Assembly (NCBI GenBank): GCA_004557735.1
Contig: SFFV01000041.1
Span: forward strand, 1-6,986
Origin: Clostridiales bacterium
Lineage (GTDB): Bacteria; Bacillota; Clostridia; Oscillospirales; Oscillospiraceae
Direction of reading: 5' to 3'
Length of the DNA stretch: 6,986 nt
Numbering within the stretch: the stretch's first letter is position 1; every line of letters begins with the position of its first letter. This document shows, piece after piece, positions 1-5,138 of the stretch. The notes under the pieces are model-generated. The model saw only the letters and a list, made by a program, of their open reading frames with translations. It did no database searches and was not told where the DNA came from. A program made the position numbers and the translations under genes.

Positions 1-35
1 ACATCTCGACGTGCGTCTTTCTTCCATTCTTCCAT
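1..35 (-). CDS. 5' end of an unidentified protein gene (partial)
   Basis: Reading leftward, an ATG at 35-33 opens a frame that runs out of the window after eleven complete codons, reading M-E-E-W-K-K-D-A-R-R-D. A G-rich possible ribosome binding site (GGGGGTG, plus-strand about 41-47) lies about five bases upstream, and an extended -10 box sits just beyond it. Too little is present to identify a family. The start is plausible because signal, spacing and an open frame agree, but so short a frame could be open by chance. Confidence 0.4.
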   Translation of the reverse strand, partial: MEEWKKDARRD

Positions 36-53
36 AACAACACCCCCGTTCCT

Positions 54-62
54 ATTTTACCA
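54..62 (-). promoter_or_regulatory. Extended -10 promoter element for the leftward gene at 1-35
   Basis: On the minus strand this reads TGGTAAAAT, an extended -10 hexamer (TGn plus TAAAAT, 5 of 6 bases). No good -35 hexamer lies 16-18 bases upstream. The start of transcription would fall near 46, giving a leader of only about 11 bases that contains the G-rich ribosome binding site. The inverted repeat CCCCCGTT (43-50) / AACGGGGG (65-72) flanks it. Confidence 0.35.
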
Positions 63-98
63 GAAACGGGGGCCCTTGGGTAGTTTTTTGACAAGCTG

Positions 99-136
99 AG
101 CTGGATTTCACAGGAATGTGAAATCCAGCTTTTCTT
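99..136 (+). terminator. Perfect 13-bp hairpin with a rightward T-tract
   Basis: AGCTGGATTTCAC (99-111) pairs perfectly with GTGAAATCCAGCT (118-130) around a six-base loop. TTTTCTT follows, so the intrinsic terminator signature is on the plus strand. The flanking genes are both on the minus strand, where the hairpin is followed by CAGCTTGTC and has no U-tract. It may still slow or stabilise the 3' end of the CDGSH transcript, but by sequence it is a rightward terminator. Confidence 0.65.
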
Positions 137-176
137 AACTTCACGGCATTGCTGTGTTTCGGAGGGTTTTGCCTGC

Positions 177-425
177 TTACTTGTTGCCGCAGGAGCCGTC
201 GCAATAGGGCGGGGTCTTGGTGTGCTTGCACAGGCACAGCTTGGCAGGGCCCGTTTTCTCGGCCGTGAACAGCAGGCCATGCTGATGGGTCGTGCCAAAG
301 TGCGAATAATCACAGAAGGGCTGGTTTCCGCTCAGTCCGCAGGTGCACCACTCATAGGTTTTCCCCTCTTCCAGAAAGACCTCTATAGGTTTGGTATCGG
401 GCACAAACGGTTTTTTATCGTCCAT
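177..425 (-). CDS. Double CDGSH-type iron-sulfur domain protein
   Basis: 82-residue soluble protein with two CDGSH-type [2Fe-2S] modules, resembling the tandem arrangement of mammalian CISD3 and its bacterial relatives. The family binds redox-active, often labile clusters through three Cys and one His; the cellular role in bacteria is not settled. Module 1 has C27-x-C29-x8-C38-x3-H42, with the usual CDGS replaced by CDYS. Module 2 has C64-x-C66-x8-C75-x3-C79, where the conserved histidine is replaced by cysteine, giving CDGSC and an all-cysteine ligand set. There is no signal peptide or membrane segment. The ATG at 425 is preceded by AAAGGAG with an eight-base gap. The gene has its own promoter and is monocistronic as far as visible. 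Family assignment is firm; function is not. Confidence 0.93.
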   Translation of the reverse strand: MDDKKPFVPDTKPIEVFLEEGKTYEWCTCGLSGNQPFCDYSHFGTTHQHGLLFTAEKTGPAKLCLCKHTKTPPYCDGSCGNK

Positions 426-433
426 GTTGGCAT

Positions 434-483
434 CTCCTTTCGGTTATATGACCTGATTATAGCACAGAAACCGGAGAACTCAA
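434..483 (-). promoter_or_regulatory. Promoter and RBS of the CDGSH gene
   Basis: On the minus strand the order is TTGAGT (plus-strand 478-483), a 16-base spacer, then TGC-TATAAT (456-464, a perfect -10 with the extended TGn), then AAAGGAG (434-440) eight bases before the ATG. This is a good housekeeping sigma-A promoter and fixes both the transcription unit and the start codon. Confidence 0.8.
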
Positions 484-540
484 CCCGGCAGGGCTTAAGT
501 ATTTCAAAAAATGGGTATTTTCTTGCGGGATGGATGTAAA

Positions 541-695
541 GCAGGGTGCGCGGAGGCTTCTGTGTCGGTAGGCTTTTCGCCGCAAACAGCGCAGGAACTT
601 CAGCCATGCGGTACGGCCCCTTGCTGCGGCGGAGATCACCGTATCCTGCATACGCCGGCCACCTTTGCCGCCTCCGGCAAAATCGGAGGATTTTT
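541..695 (+). ncRNA. Possible structured small RNA in the intergenic region (weak)
   Basis: The stretch 484-693 has no convincing protein gene on either strand. On the plus strand GCAGGGTGCG (541-550) can pair with CGTATCCTGC (640-649), including two G-U pairs that would be C-A mismatches on the other strand. Inside, CGCCGCA (578-584) pairs with TGCGGCG (625-631), and CGCA (590-593) with TGCG (607-610). A hairpin with a T-tract follows at 671-695. This nested order and the rightward terminator suggest a plus-strand transcript. I see no strong promoter (TATTTT at 516-521 is the best -10) and recognise no RNA family; the conserved SRP RNA loop is absent. Confidence 0.25.
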
Positions 696-698
696 ATT
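671..698 (+). terminator. Rightward hairpin terminator beside the DUF1836 stop codon
   Basis: CCTCCG (671-676) pairs with CGGAGG (684-689), followed by ATTTTTATT. The T-tract is on the plus strand and overlaps the stop codon (694-696) of the leftward DUF1836 gene. A competing hairpin, TTTGCCG (664-670) with CGGCAAA (675-681), shares bases 675-676, so the two cannot form together. The minus strand lacks a U-tract after either hairpin. Confidence 0.5.
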
Positions 699-1332
699 CC
701 CGGGCTTCTTTTTTGTCATTCCGTTTCACGCCGGACTGGGCGATGCTGCCGCCGTTCGTGAGATCCTTTCCGTCAAGCAGCAGGAGCTTCTCGGCGAACA
801 CCCGCGTGAAACCGCCCATGATGGCCGAGAGCATGATAAGATCCTCGGCATGCTCGGTCGTGATCTCCGCGCTCTCCTCATGGTTGAGGATCGGCCCCGC
901 CGTCAAGCGGACCTGCTGGATGAAGTACTGCGCCGCCTGCTGGTGGCGTGAGGCGTAGGAAGTATAGATATGCTCTACCTCTTCTTCGGACAGCCCCATC
1001 GGGATGATCTTCTGGATGAGCGCAATGCTCAGCGACTGTTTGAGCGTCAGGATGATGATGAGATATGCGATATGTACGCGGTAATACCGCCGCTTCACCG
1101 GCTCCGGCATAACCTTGATGCGGACGTAGTTGTTGATCGTCGCCGCCGTAATGAACTGCTCATCCTTGAGCTCCGGCGGGAGATAGTCCAGATACTCGCG
1201 CAGCAGCACCGTGACCTGCTCCATATACAGGCCAAGATTGGGGATATCCTCCCAGCGCGGGAGCCGGAAATCGTCCAGATACTTCTCCCAGCGGCGCAGC
1301 TTTCCTGCCACAAGCGCATTGTCGTATGCCAT
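694..1332 (-). CDS. DUF1836 domain protein, probable regulator
   Basis: 212-residue cytoplasmic protein of the DUF1836 family, which is widespread and uncharacterised in Firmicutes. After a short N-terminal part, the central region (about residues 55-120) runs from LPPELKDEQFITAATI through NNYVRIKVMPEP and YYRVHIAYLI. It resembles a helix-turn-helix of the MerR type (TxxTINNYV, then a P-x-(K/R)-R-Y-Y step), so DNA binding is likely but inferred. The hydrophobic C-terminal half (about 165-195) may dimerise. The ATG at 1332 is chosen because GAGGTGAT lies just upstream and the promoter at 1354-1381 would lie inside any longer reading frame. It is divergent from the DegV operon, which makes local control of that operon a reasonable guess. 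Confidence 0.85.
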   Translation of the reverse strand: MAYDNALVAGKLRRWEKYLDDFRLPRWEDIPNLGLYMEQVTVLLREYLDYLPPELKDEQFITAATINNYVRIKVMPEPVKRRYYRVHIAYLIIILTLKQSLSIALIQKIIPMGLSEEEVEHIYTSYASRHQQAAQYFIQQVRLTAGPILNHEESAEITTEHAEDLIMLSAIMGGFTRVFAEKLLLLDGKDLTNGGSIAQSGVKRNDKKEARE

Positions 1333-1349
1333 GTTTATCACCTCACAGA

Positions 1350-1369
1350 CAGGATTATAACACATCCTG
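1350..1369. repeat. Inverted repeat around the DUF1836 -10 box (candidate operator)
   Basis: CAGGAT and ATCCTG form perfect 6-bp arms separated by eight bases that contain most of the TATAAT box. A repressor bound here would block the promoter; autoregulation by the DUF1836 protein is one possibility. Six-base arms can arise by chance. Confidence 0.35.
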
Positions 1370-1381
1370 CCGATTTTACAA
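1354..1381 (-). promoter_or_regulatory. Promoter of the DUF1836 gene
   Basis: On the minus strand: TTGTAA (plus-strand 1376-1381), a 16-base spacer, and TGT-TATAAT (1354-1362), a perfect extended -10. An inverted repeat, CAGGAT (1350-1355) and ATCCTG (1364-1369) with eight bases between, brackets the -10 and could be an operator. Confidence 0.75.
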
Positions 1382-1403
1382 GCAGTAATTGCGCCTTCAC
1401 CCA

Positions 1404-1432
1404 TTGACTTAATTTTAACCTTGACTTATAAT
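1404..1432 (+). promoter_or_regulatory. Promoter of the DegV operon
   Basis: TTGACT (1404-1409), a 17-base spacer, and a perfect TATAAT (1427-1432) form a near-consensus sigma-A promoter, with transcription starting near 1439. A second TTGACTTA copy at 1421-1428 overlaps the -10 and could serve a weaker second promoter with TATTAG at 1442-1447. The -35 boxes of this and the divergent DUF1836 promoter are only 22 bases apart, so one regulator could act on both. Confidence 0.85.
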
Positions 1433-1446
1433 AATATCAAATATTA
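1432..1446. repeat. Palindrome at the DegV operon transcription start (candidate operator)
   Basis: TAATAT (1432-1437), CAA, ATATTA (1441-1446) is a perfect 6-bp inverted repeat spanning the expected +1 of the DegV promoter, a typical repressor position. The region is AT-rich, which raises the odds of a chance palindrome. Confidence 0.35.
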
Positions 1447-1467
1447 GATGCATGGAGGACACACGCT

Positions 1468-2346
1468 TTGTCTTTTGCTATCCTCACCGATACATCCGCC
1501 AATCTGCCGACGCCGCTTCTGGAAAAGCACGGCATCAGCGTTGTACCGTTTTCCTATTCCTATGACGGCGCGGAGCACAACTGTCTTGATACCGAGACGT
1601 TCGACGGCGCAGCGTACTACGGCGCGATGCGCAGGGGCACGCTCGTGACGACATCGCTTGTGAATCCCGGCAGGTTCATTGCCGCGGCGCGGCCTCTGCT
1701 TGCCGCCGGGGAAGACGTCCTCTTTGTCGGTATGTCGTCCGGCATCAGCGGCTCGTTCGGCTCGGCCAAGCTCGCCGCAGGCGATTTGCGCGAGGAGTTT
1801 CCCGGGCGCGAGATCCAGCTCATCGACACGCTCGGCGCCTCGCTCGGCGAGGGCATTCTTGTGCTGCGCGCCATCGAGATGCGCGAGAGCGGCGCGTCGC
1901 TTTCCGAAACGGCGGCGGCGCTGCGCGACATGCGCTGGCGAATGTACCAGATCTTCACCGTTGACGACATCATGTATCTGCGCCGCACCGGACGGCTCTC
2001 CAACGCCAAGGCGATCGTCGCCTCGGTGCTGCACATCAAGCCTGTGCTCAAGGGGAACGAGGAGGGCAAGATCGTTGCCGTGGATAAGATCCGCGGCCGG
2101 CGCAAGGCGATCGACGCGCTCGCGGACCGTTACCGCAAGCTCGCCGTATCGCCCGAAACGCAGACCGTGGGCATCGCCCACGCCGACTGCGCGGAGGACG
2201 CCGAGTATCTCGCCTCGGCGCTGCGCATCGTTGCGCCGCCGAAGGAGATCATGACCGTGATGTATGAGCCTGTGACCGGCTCGCACGTTGGTCCCGGTGC
2301 GCTGGCTCTGTTTTTTCTCGGCGACGAGAACGTCCGATCAAAGTAA
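1468..2346 (+). CDS. DegV/FakB family fatty-acid-binding protein, first paralogue
   Basis: 292-residue DegV-fold protein. In Firmicutes these proteins (FakB) hold a fatty acid while FakA phosphorylates it, giving acyl-phosphate for phospholipid synthesis from exogenous fatty acids. Family marks are present in order: N-terminal LTDTSANLP (residues 6-14), a TTS motif at 61-63, the SSGISGS loop (90-96), the DDIMYLRRTGRLS segment near 165-180, and GSHVGPG (271-277) with H273. In S. aureus FakB a Thr, a Ser and a His from these places bind the fatty acid carboxylate. Length is normal. Translation starts at a TTG (1468) nine bases after GGAGG (1454-1458); no ATG is available in this frame nearby. 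It is the first gene of a three-gene operon. Fatty acid specificity cannot be read from sequence. Confidence 0.92.
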   Translation: MSFAILTDTSANLPTPLLEKHGISVVPFSYSYDGAEHNCLDTETFDGAAYYGAMRRGTLVTTSLVNPGRFIAAARPLLAAGEDVLFVGMSSGISGSFGSAKLAAGDLREEFPGREIQLIDTLGASLGEGILVLRAIEMRESGASLSETAAALRDMRWRMYQIFTVDDIMYLRRTGRLSNAKAIVASVLHIKPVLKGNEEGKIVAVDKIRGRRKAIDALADRYRKLAVSPETQTVGIAHADCAEDAEYLASALRIVAPPKEIMTVMYEPVTGSHVGPGALALFFLGDENVRSK

Positions 2347-2377
2347 ACCGATTCATAGAAAACCATTTATTCATATT

Positions 2378-2394
2378 AAGGAGAGGAACCCATG
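2378..2394 (+). promoter_or_regulatory. RBS of the second DegV gene
   Basis: AAGGAG (2378-2383) lies eight bases before ATG 2392, within a 45-base AT-rich gap after the first DegV stop. I see no separate promoter or terminator in the gap, which supports cotranscription. Confidence 0.75.
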
Positions 2395-3258
2395 AATGAC
2401 TTTGTGATCTACACCGATTCCGCGTGCGACATCCCGCCGGAGCTTCTCAAGGAGTGGGACGTGCCGTACACCTGGCTGACCTACGTCTTTGACGGGGACG
2501 CGCGCCAGTACTCGAACTACGAGCTCCCCTTCCCCGAATTCTATGACAAGATGCGCAGGGGAAGCGTTGCGCGCACGAGCGCCGTGAACGCGGACGCCTT
2601 TTTGCAGGGCTTTGAGCCGATCCTGCGAAGCGGCAAGGATATTCTGTACATCGGTTTTTCCTCGGGTCTGAGCAGTACATACCACGCCGGATGCATTGCC
2701 GCGCAGGAGCTGCGCAGAAAATACCCTGAGCGCGACATCCGCTGCGTTGATACATTCGGCGCGTCCGGCGGCTTTGGTCTCCTGCTCTACATGGCCGTGC
2801 AGAAAAAACGCGAGGGCGGCACGATCGAGGAATGTGAAAAGGTCGTTCTTGACAACCGCTTCCATCTCTGCCACTGGTTCACGGTGGATGATCTTGTCTA
2901 TCTCAAGCGCGGCGGACGCATCAGCTCCGCCACCGCATTTGTCGGCAACGCGCTCGGCTTCAAGCCCGTGCTGCACATGGATGACGACGGTCATCTCATC
3001 AATATGTTCAAGGTTCGCGGCCGCAGGGCCTCGCTCAACGCGATCGCCGACAAGTACGGCGAGCTTGCCCTTGACAAGGCCGGCGGAACGGTGTTCATTT
3101 CTCACGGCGACTGCCGCGCGGACGCCGACACGCTCGCCGCGATCCTCAAGGAACGCTACGGCGCTTCCGTCAAGGAGACCGTCGTCGTCGGACCGGTGAT
3201 CGGCGCGCACTCCGGCCCCGGCACGCTCGCGCTGTTTTTCCTCGGCGAGCACCGGTAA
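2392..3258 (+). CDS. DegV/FakB family fatty-acid-binding protein, second paralogue
   Basis: 288-residue paralogue of the preceding gene, aligning end to end with it at clearly recognisable similarity (by eye about a third or more identical). It has YTDSACDIPPE (residues 7-17), ARTS (60-63), SSGLSSTY (90-97), DDLVYLKRGGRIS near 166-178, and GAHSGPG (271-277) with H273 at the same position as in its neighbour. All the fatty-acid-contact positions known from FakB therefore look intact. The second paralogue has STY where the first has GSF in the binding loop, and the two differ along the pocket, so they may prefer different acyl chains, as S. aureus FakB1 (saturated) and FakB2 (unsaturated) do. 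That is inference. It lies 24 bases upstream of the FakA-like gene in one operon. Confidence 0.92.
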   Translation: MNDFVIYTDSACDIPPELLKEWDVPYTWLTYVFDGDARQYSNYELPFPEFYDKMRRGSVARTSAVNADAFLQGFEPILRSGKDILYIGFSSGLSSTYHAGCIAAQELRRKYPERDIRCVDTFGASGGFGLLLYMAVQKKREGGTIEECEKVVLDNRFHLCHWFTVDDLVYLKRGGRISSATAFVGNALGFKPVLHMDDDGHLINMFKVRGRRASLNAIADKYGELALDKAGGTVFISHGDCRADADTLAAILKERYGASVKETVVVGPVIGAHSGPGTLALFFLGEHR

Positions 3259-3282
3259 ATCGTTGCGGAAAGGATCCTTCGT

Positions 3283-3534
3283 ATGATCGACTATCGCTAC
3301 GATACCCAGCTTCTCATTGAAGGCACGGGTCTGGACGAGGACGCCATCAGCGACTATTTCCGCACGAACTTCAAAGGCGACTGCCTGCTCGCCGTCGGCG
3401 ACGACGAGCTGATCAAGATCCATTACCATACCAACGAGCCTTGGAAGGTGCTGGAATACTGCGCCTCGCTCGGCGAGATTTTTGATATCGTCGTCGAGGA
3501 CATGGACCGGCAGGCCCGCGGGCTGAACGGCTGA
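3283..3534 (+). CDS. Stand-alone FakA middle-domain protein (DAK-related)
   Basis: 83-residue protein that matches only the middle domain of fatty acid kinase FakA (YloV/DAK2 family): a YRYDTQLLIEG start (residues 4-14), GDCLLAVGDDELIKIHYHTNEP (32-53), WKVLEYCASLGEI, and the closing EDMDRQ (72-77). The N-terminal DhaL-type kinase domain and the C-terminal FakB-binding domain of full-length FakA (about 550 residues) are absent. Similar short proteins are annotated in clostridia under the odd name 'kinase to dihydroxyacetone kinase', but it cannot itself be a kinase. H47 and H49 of the HxH pair are kept; the Cys of the usual YCTEF motif is Asp7 here. RBS AAAGGA lies eight bases before the ATG. 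Clean domain boundaries argue against a decayed gene. Position after two FakB genes suggests a role with them. Confidence 0.85.
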   Translation: MIDYRYDTQLLIEGTGLDEDAISDYFRTNFKGDCLLAVGDDELIKIHYHTNEPWKVLEYCASLGEIFDIVVEDMDRQARGLNG

Positions 3535-3567
3535 CGCTCTTTTCCGCACAGGCTTCCCCATACAGAA

Positions 3568-3608
3568 CATCCCCGCCCTTCGGAGAGACCGAAGAGCGGG
3601 GATGCTTT
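3568..3608 (+). terminator. Terminator of the DegV operon
   Basis: CATCCCCGC (3568-3576) pairs with GCGGGGATG (3596-3604), and CTTCGG (3578-3583) with CCGAAG (3589-3594), separated by one C-A mismatch: 15 bp in all with a five-base loop. The tail CTTTCAT is only modestly T-rich, but the stem is strong and sits 34 bases after the last stop codon. It also ends the leftward sigma/anti-sigma unit and may work both ways. Confidence 0.8.
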
Positions 3609-3667
3609 CATAGCTTTATAAGAATGAGAAACAGCGAGAGGAGCAGGCAGCCGACCGCCACTTCCAT
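3608..3667 (-). CDS. Possible 19-residue hydrophobic peptide
   Basis: An ATG four bases after the anti-sigma stop codon opens MEVAVGCLLLSLFLILIKL and ends in TGA just before the operon terminator. The peptide is almost wholly hydrophobic with a final Lys, as a single short membrane helix would be. There is no good ribosome binding site (AGGT is 11 bases away), so translation would depend on coupling to the upstream stop. It could also be a +1-frame remnant of a longer anti-sigma tail, or chance. Confidence 0.3.
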   Translation of the reverse strand: MEVAVGCLLLSLFLILIKL

Positions 3668-3671
3668 CGCG

Positions 3672-4508
3672 TCAGCCGACCTGGTGGAGCATGCCGAAGA
3701 GCACGTTCACCCGCCCCGGAAACCGGTCAAGGCTGATGTACATCGGCGTGCCGCTTTGGTCGCCGTCAAAGTATACGGTCAGGTAGCTGTTTGCGCCGGC
3801 AAAGTCCGTCAGCAGTTCACCGCCGCCCGGGTTGAGCTGGGCATAGTGGAACATGGCGTCGTCCGTCTGCGCGAGACGGTAGCCGGAAAAGCCCCAGTAC
3901 TTTGCCAGCAGCGTGCAGAACTCATCCACGGTCATGCCATCCGGCAGGATGTCGTCATAGTTGTTGTAGGTGTGGAACGTCTCCATTCCGTTCGACGTCT
4001 CCACCGTCACGTCGCCGCCGGGGATGGGCGTGTCCGTCTCGTCCGCCTTGGCCTCCGTAGTGAGCTGCACGATCTTTCCGCTCATCGTATCGACGTACAG
4101 ATTCATGAAATATTTCCCGTCGGCGGTCGTGCCGCGGACAATATAGCTGTGGGGGAAAATGCGTCCGAACCAGTAGTCGCTCACGCCTTTGTTCGGCGCT
4201 TCGCCGAGATACGAGGGCTCGCCGTCAAAAAAGCGGAACTCCGAAGAGAGAATGCCCATATCCTGCATTTTCGCGATCTCCTGCCGCGCGACCTTGACCG
4301 CCTGCGCGGGGCTATTGATGAGCCGTCCGGCGGCAAAGGCGCTCCCGGCGAGCACGAGCACAAGCGCCGCCGCGATCAGCACGGTGCGAAGCGTCCGCTT
4401 CGCGCGAAGGGGTTTTCCCGTATTTTTTTCCTGCATAGCCGATGTGACCTCCATAAGAATTTCATCGTCGATCCCACCGGCCGCTTCCATAATATCCAGC
4501 GCTTTCAC
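3672..4508 (-). CDS. Membrane-anchored probable anti-sigma factor
   Basis: 278-residue single-pass protein encoded directly after an ECF sigma gene and so probably its anti-sigma factor, holding the sigma at the membrane until a signal arrives. The N-terminal cytoplasmic part contains GGIDDEILMEV (residues 11-21), a motif common at the start of clostridial anti-sigma-like proteins, then a basic stretch (32-41) and a membrane helix at about 42-61. The outside part (about 62-278) contains a PepSY-like segment, YFMNLYVDTMSGKIVQL, preceded by AQAVKVARQEIAKM. It has no classical zinc-binding HxxxCxxC motif. Translation starts at GTG 4508, with AAGGAGG (4516-4522) inside the last sigma codons; the genes overlap as GTGA, implying translational coupling and a fixed ratio. 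The signal sensed is unknown. Confidence 0.82.
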   Translation of the reverse strand: MKALDIMEAAGGIDDEILMEVTSAMQEKNTGKPLRAKRTLRTVLIAAALVLVLAGSAFAAGRLINSPAQAVKVARQEIAKMQDMGILSSEFRFFDGEPSYLGEAPNKGVSDYWFGRIFPHSYIVRGTTADGKYFMNLYVDTMSGKIVQLTTEAKADETDTPIPGGDVTVETSNGMETFHTYNNYDDILPDGMTVDEFCTLLAKYWGFSGYRLAQTDDAMFHYAQLNPGGGELLTDFAGANSYLTVYFDGDQSGTPMYISLDRFPGRVNVLFGMLHQVG

Positions 4509-5062
4509 AGCAGTTCCTCCTTAATGAGATAGTCGCGCAGCTTTTTCCGGCTGCGGCAAAGCGAGGTATGTACCCTTCCCTCCCGGCAACCGAGCTTTTC
4601 GGCGATGGCCGCGGCGGGCAGAGCCAGATAGTAGCGGGCGGTGAAAATGATCCGGTCGTTTCGGGAAAGCGTATGGAGAAAGGCGTTCACCGCACGAGAA
4701 AGCTCCCGCGCCTCTATTGCCTGCTCCACATTGTCCCGCCTTGCGACGCACTCGGTAAGCTCGTCGAGCGCCGCATCCGCCTCCCCGCCGCCGCGTTTCT
4801 GCGCGCTGTCGGCGCGAAAGCGGGAAAAGGCGGCGTTCCGTACGGTACGGAACAGATACGCGCCGAGGTGCTCCGGCCGCTGCGGCGGGATGGTGTTCCA
4901 GAGCGAGAGATAGGCATCCTGCACGATCTCCTCGGCATCCTCCGCCGCGGGGAGAAACCGGCGCGCGAGGCCTTCGCACGCGCCGCCGTATTTCCGCTCC
5001 GTTTCGGCGATCGCCTGCTCGTCGCGCCGCCAGTACAGGTCTACGATGAAGCTGTCCTCCAT
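4505..5062 (-). CDS. ECF-type RNA polymerase sigma factor
   Basis: 185-residue sigma-70 factor of the ECF group, with only regions 2 and 4. Region 2 covers about residues 8-83, including the AEDAEEIVQDAYLSLWN core-binding helix (40-56) and YLFRTVRNAAFSRFR. Region 4 covers about 130-178, with LSRNDRIIFTARYYL and a helix-turn-helix ending in GRVHTSLCRSRKKLRDYL. Length is typical. The ATG at 5062 is preferred because AGAGGAAAG lies upstream of it; a start at 5128 would put the first codons inside the promoter at 5112-5138. It is cotranscribed with the overlapping anti-sigma gene. It would direct polymerase to ECF-type promoters such as its own. The regulon is unknown. Confidence 0.93.
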   Translation of the reverse strand: MEDSFIVDLYWRRDEQAIAETERKYGGACEGLARRFLPAAEDAEEIVQDAYLSLWNTIPPQRPEHLGAYLFRTVRNAAFSRFRADSAQKRGGGEADAALDELTECVARRDNVEQAIEARELSRAVNAFLHTLSRNDRIIFTARYYLALPAAAIAEKLGCREGRVHTSLCRSRKKLRDYLIKEELL

Positions 5063-5111
5063 AATCTTTCCTCTTTCTTGCGGGGCTGCCCCTTGAGTAC
5101 TCACCCTTATA

Positions 5112-5138
5112 GACGCAATTCGGGGCAAAAAGCTTACA
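5112..5138 (-). promoter_or_regulatory. ECF-type promoter, probably autoregulated by the sigma factor
   Basis: On the minus strand TGTAAG (plus-strand 5133-5138), a 17-base spacer with T-rich start, and CGTC (5112-5115) followed by TATAAGGGTGA match the general ECF pattern (TGTAAC-like -35, CGTC -10). Position gives a leader of about 40-50 bases before ATG 5062. I found no second copy elsewhere in the window. No convincing sigma-A promoter lies in this gap. Confidence 0.6.

Noticed and set aside
541..660. SRP RNA or tRNA-like gene in the intergenic region
   Set aside because: The conserved GGAAGGAAGCAG-type SRP loop is absent on both strands, and no cloverleaf with a T-arm could be drawn.
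1333..1404. N-terminal extension of the DUF1836 protein to an upstream ATG at 1404
   Set aside because: The extension would include the -10, -35 and ribosome binding site of the gene. ATG 1332 has GAGGTGAT directly upstream.
1448..1648. Alternative start ATG at 1448 before the DegV gene
   Set aside because: It is in another frame, encodes only a short non-family peptide, and GGAGG is correctly spaced for TTG 1468.
1444..2286. A 280-codon leftward open frame opposite the first DegV gene
   Set aside because: It has the same shadow effect: it overlaps a well-supported gene and has an R/H/A-rich translation with no recognisable domain.
2371..3570. A 399-codon leftward open frame opposite the second DegV gene
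   Set aside because: It is a shadow created by GC-rich codons of the real gene. Its translation is a low-complexity mix of A, R, V and H with no family features, while the plus strand encodes a clear DegV protein with a ribosome binding site.
3624..4532. A 302-codon rightward open frame over the anti-sigma gene
   Set aside because: It is antisense to a gene with a helix, an operon partner and a translational overlap. Its translation shows no coherent domain.
5063..5128. N-terminal extension of the ECF sigma factor to 5128
   Set aside because: It would start inside the ECF promoter spacer; ATG 5062 has a ribosome binding site and gives normal family length.
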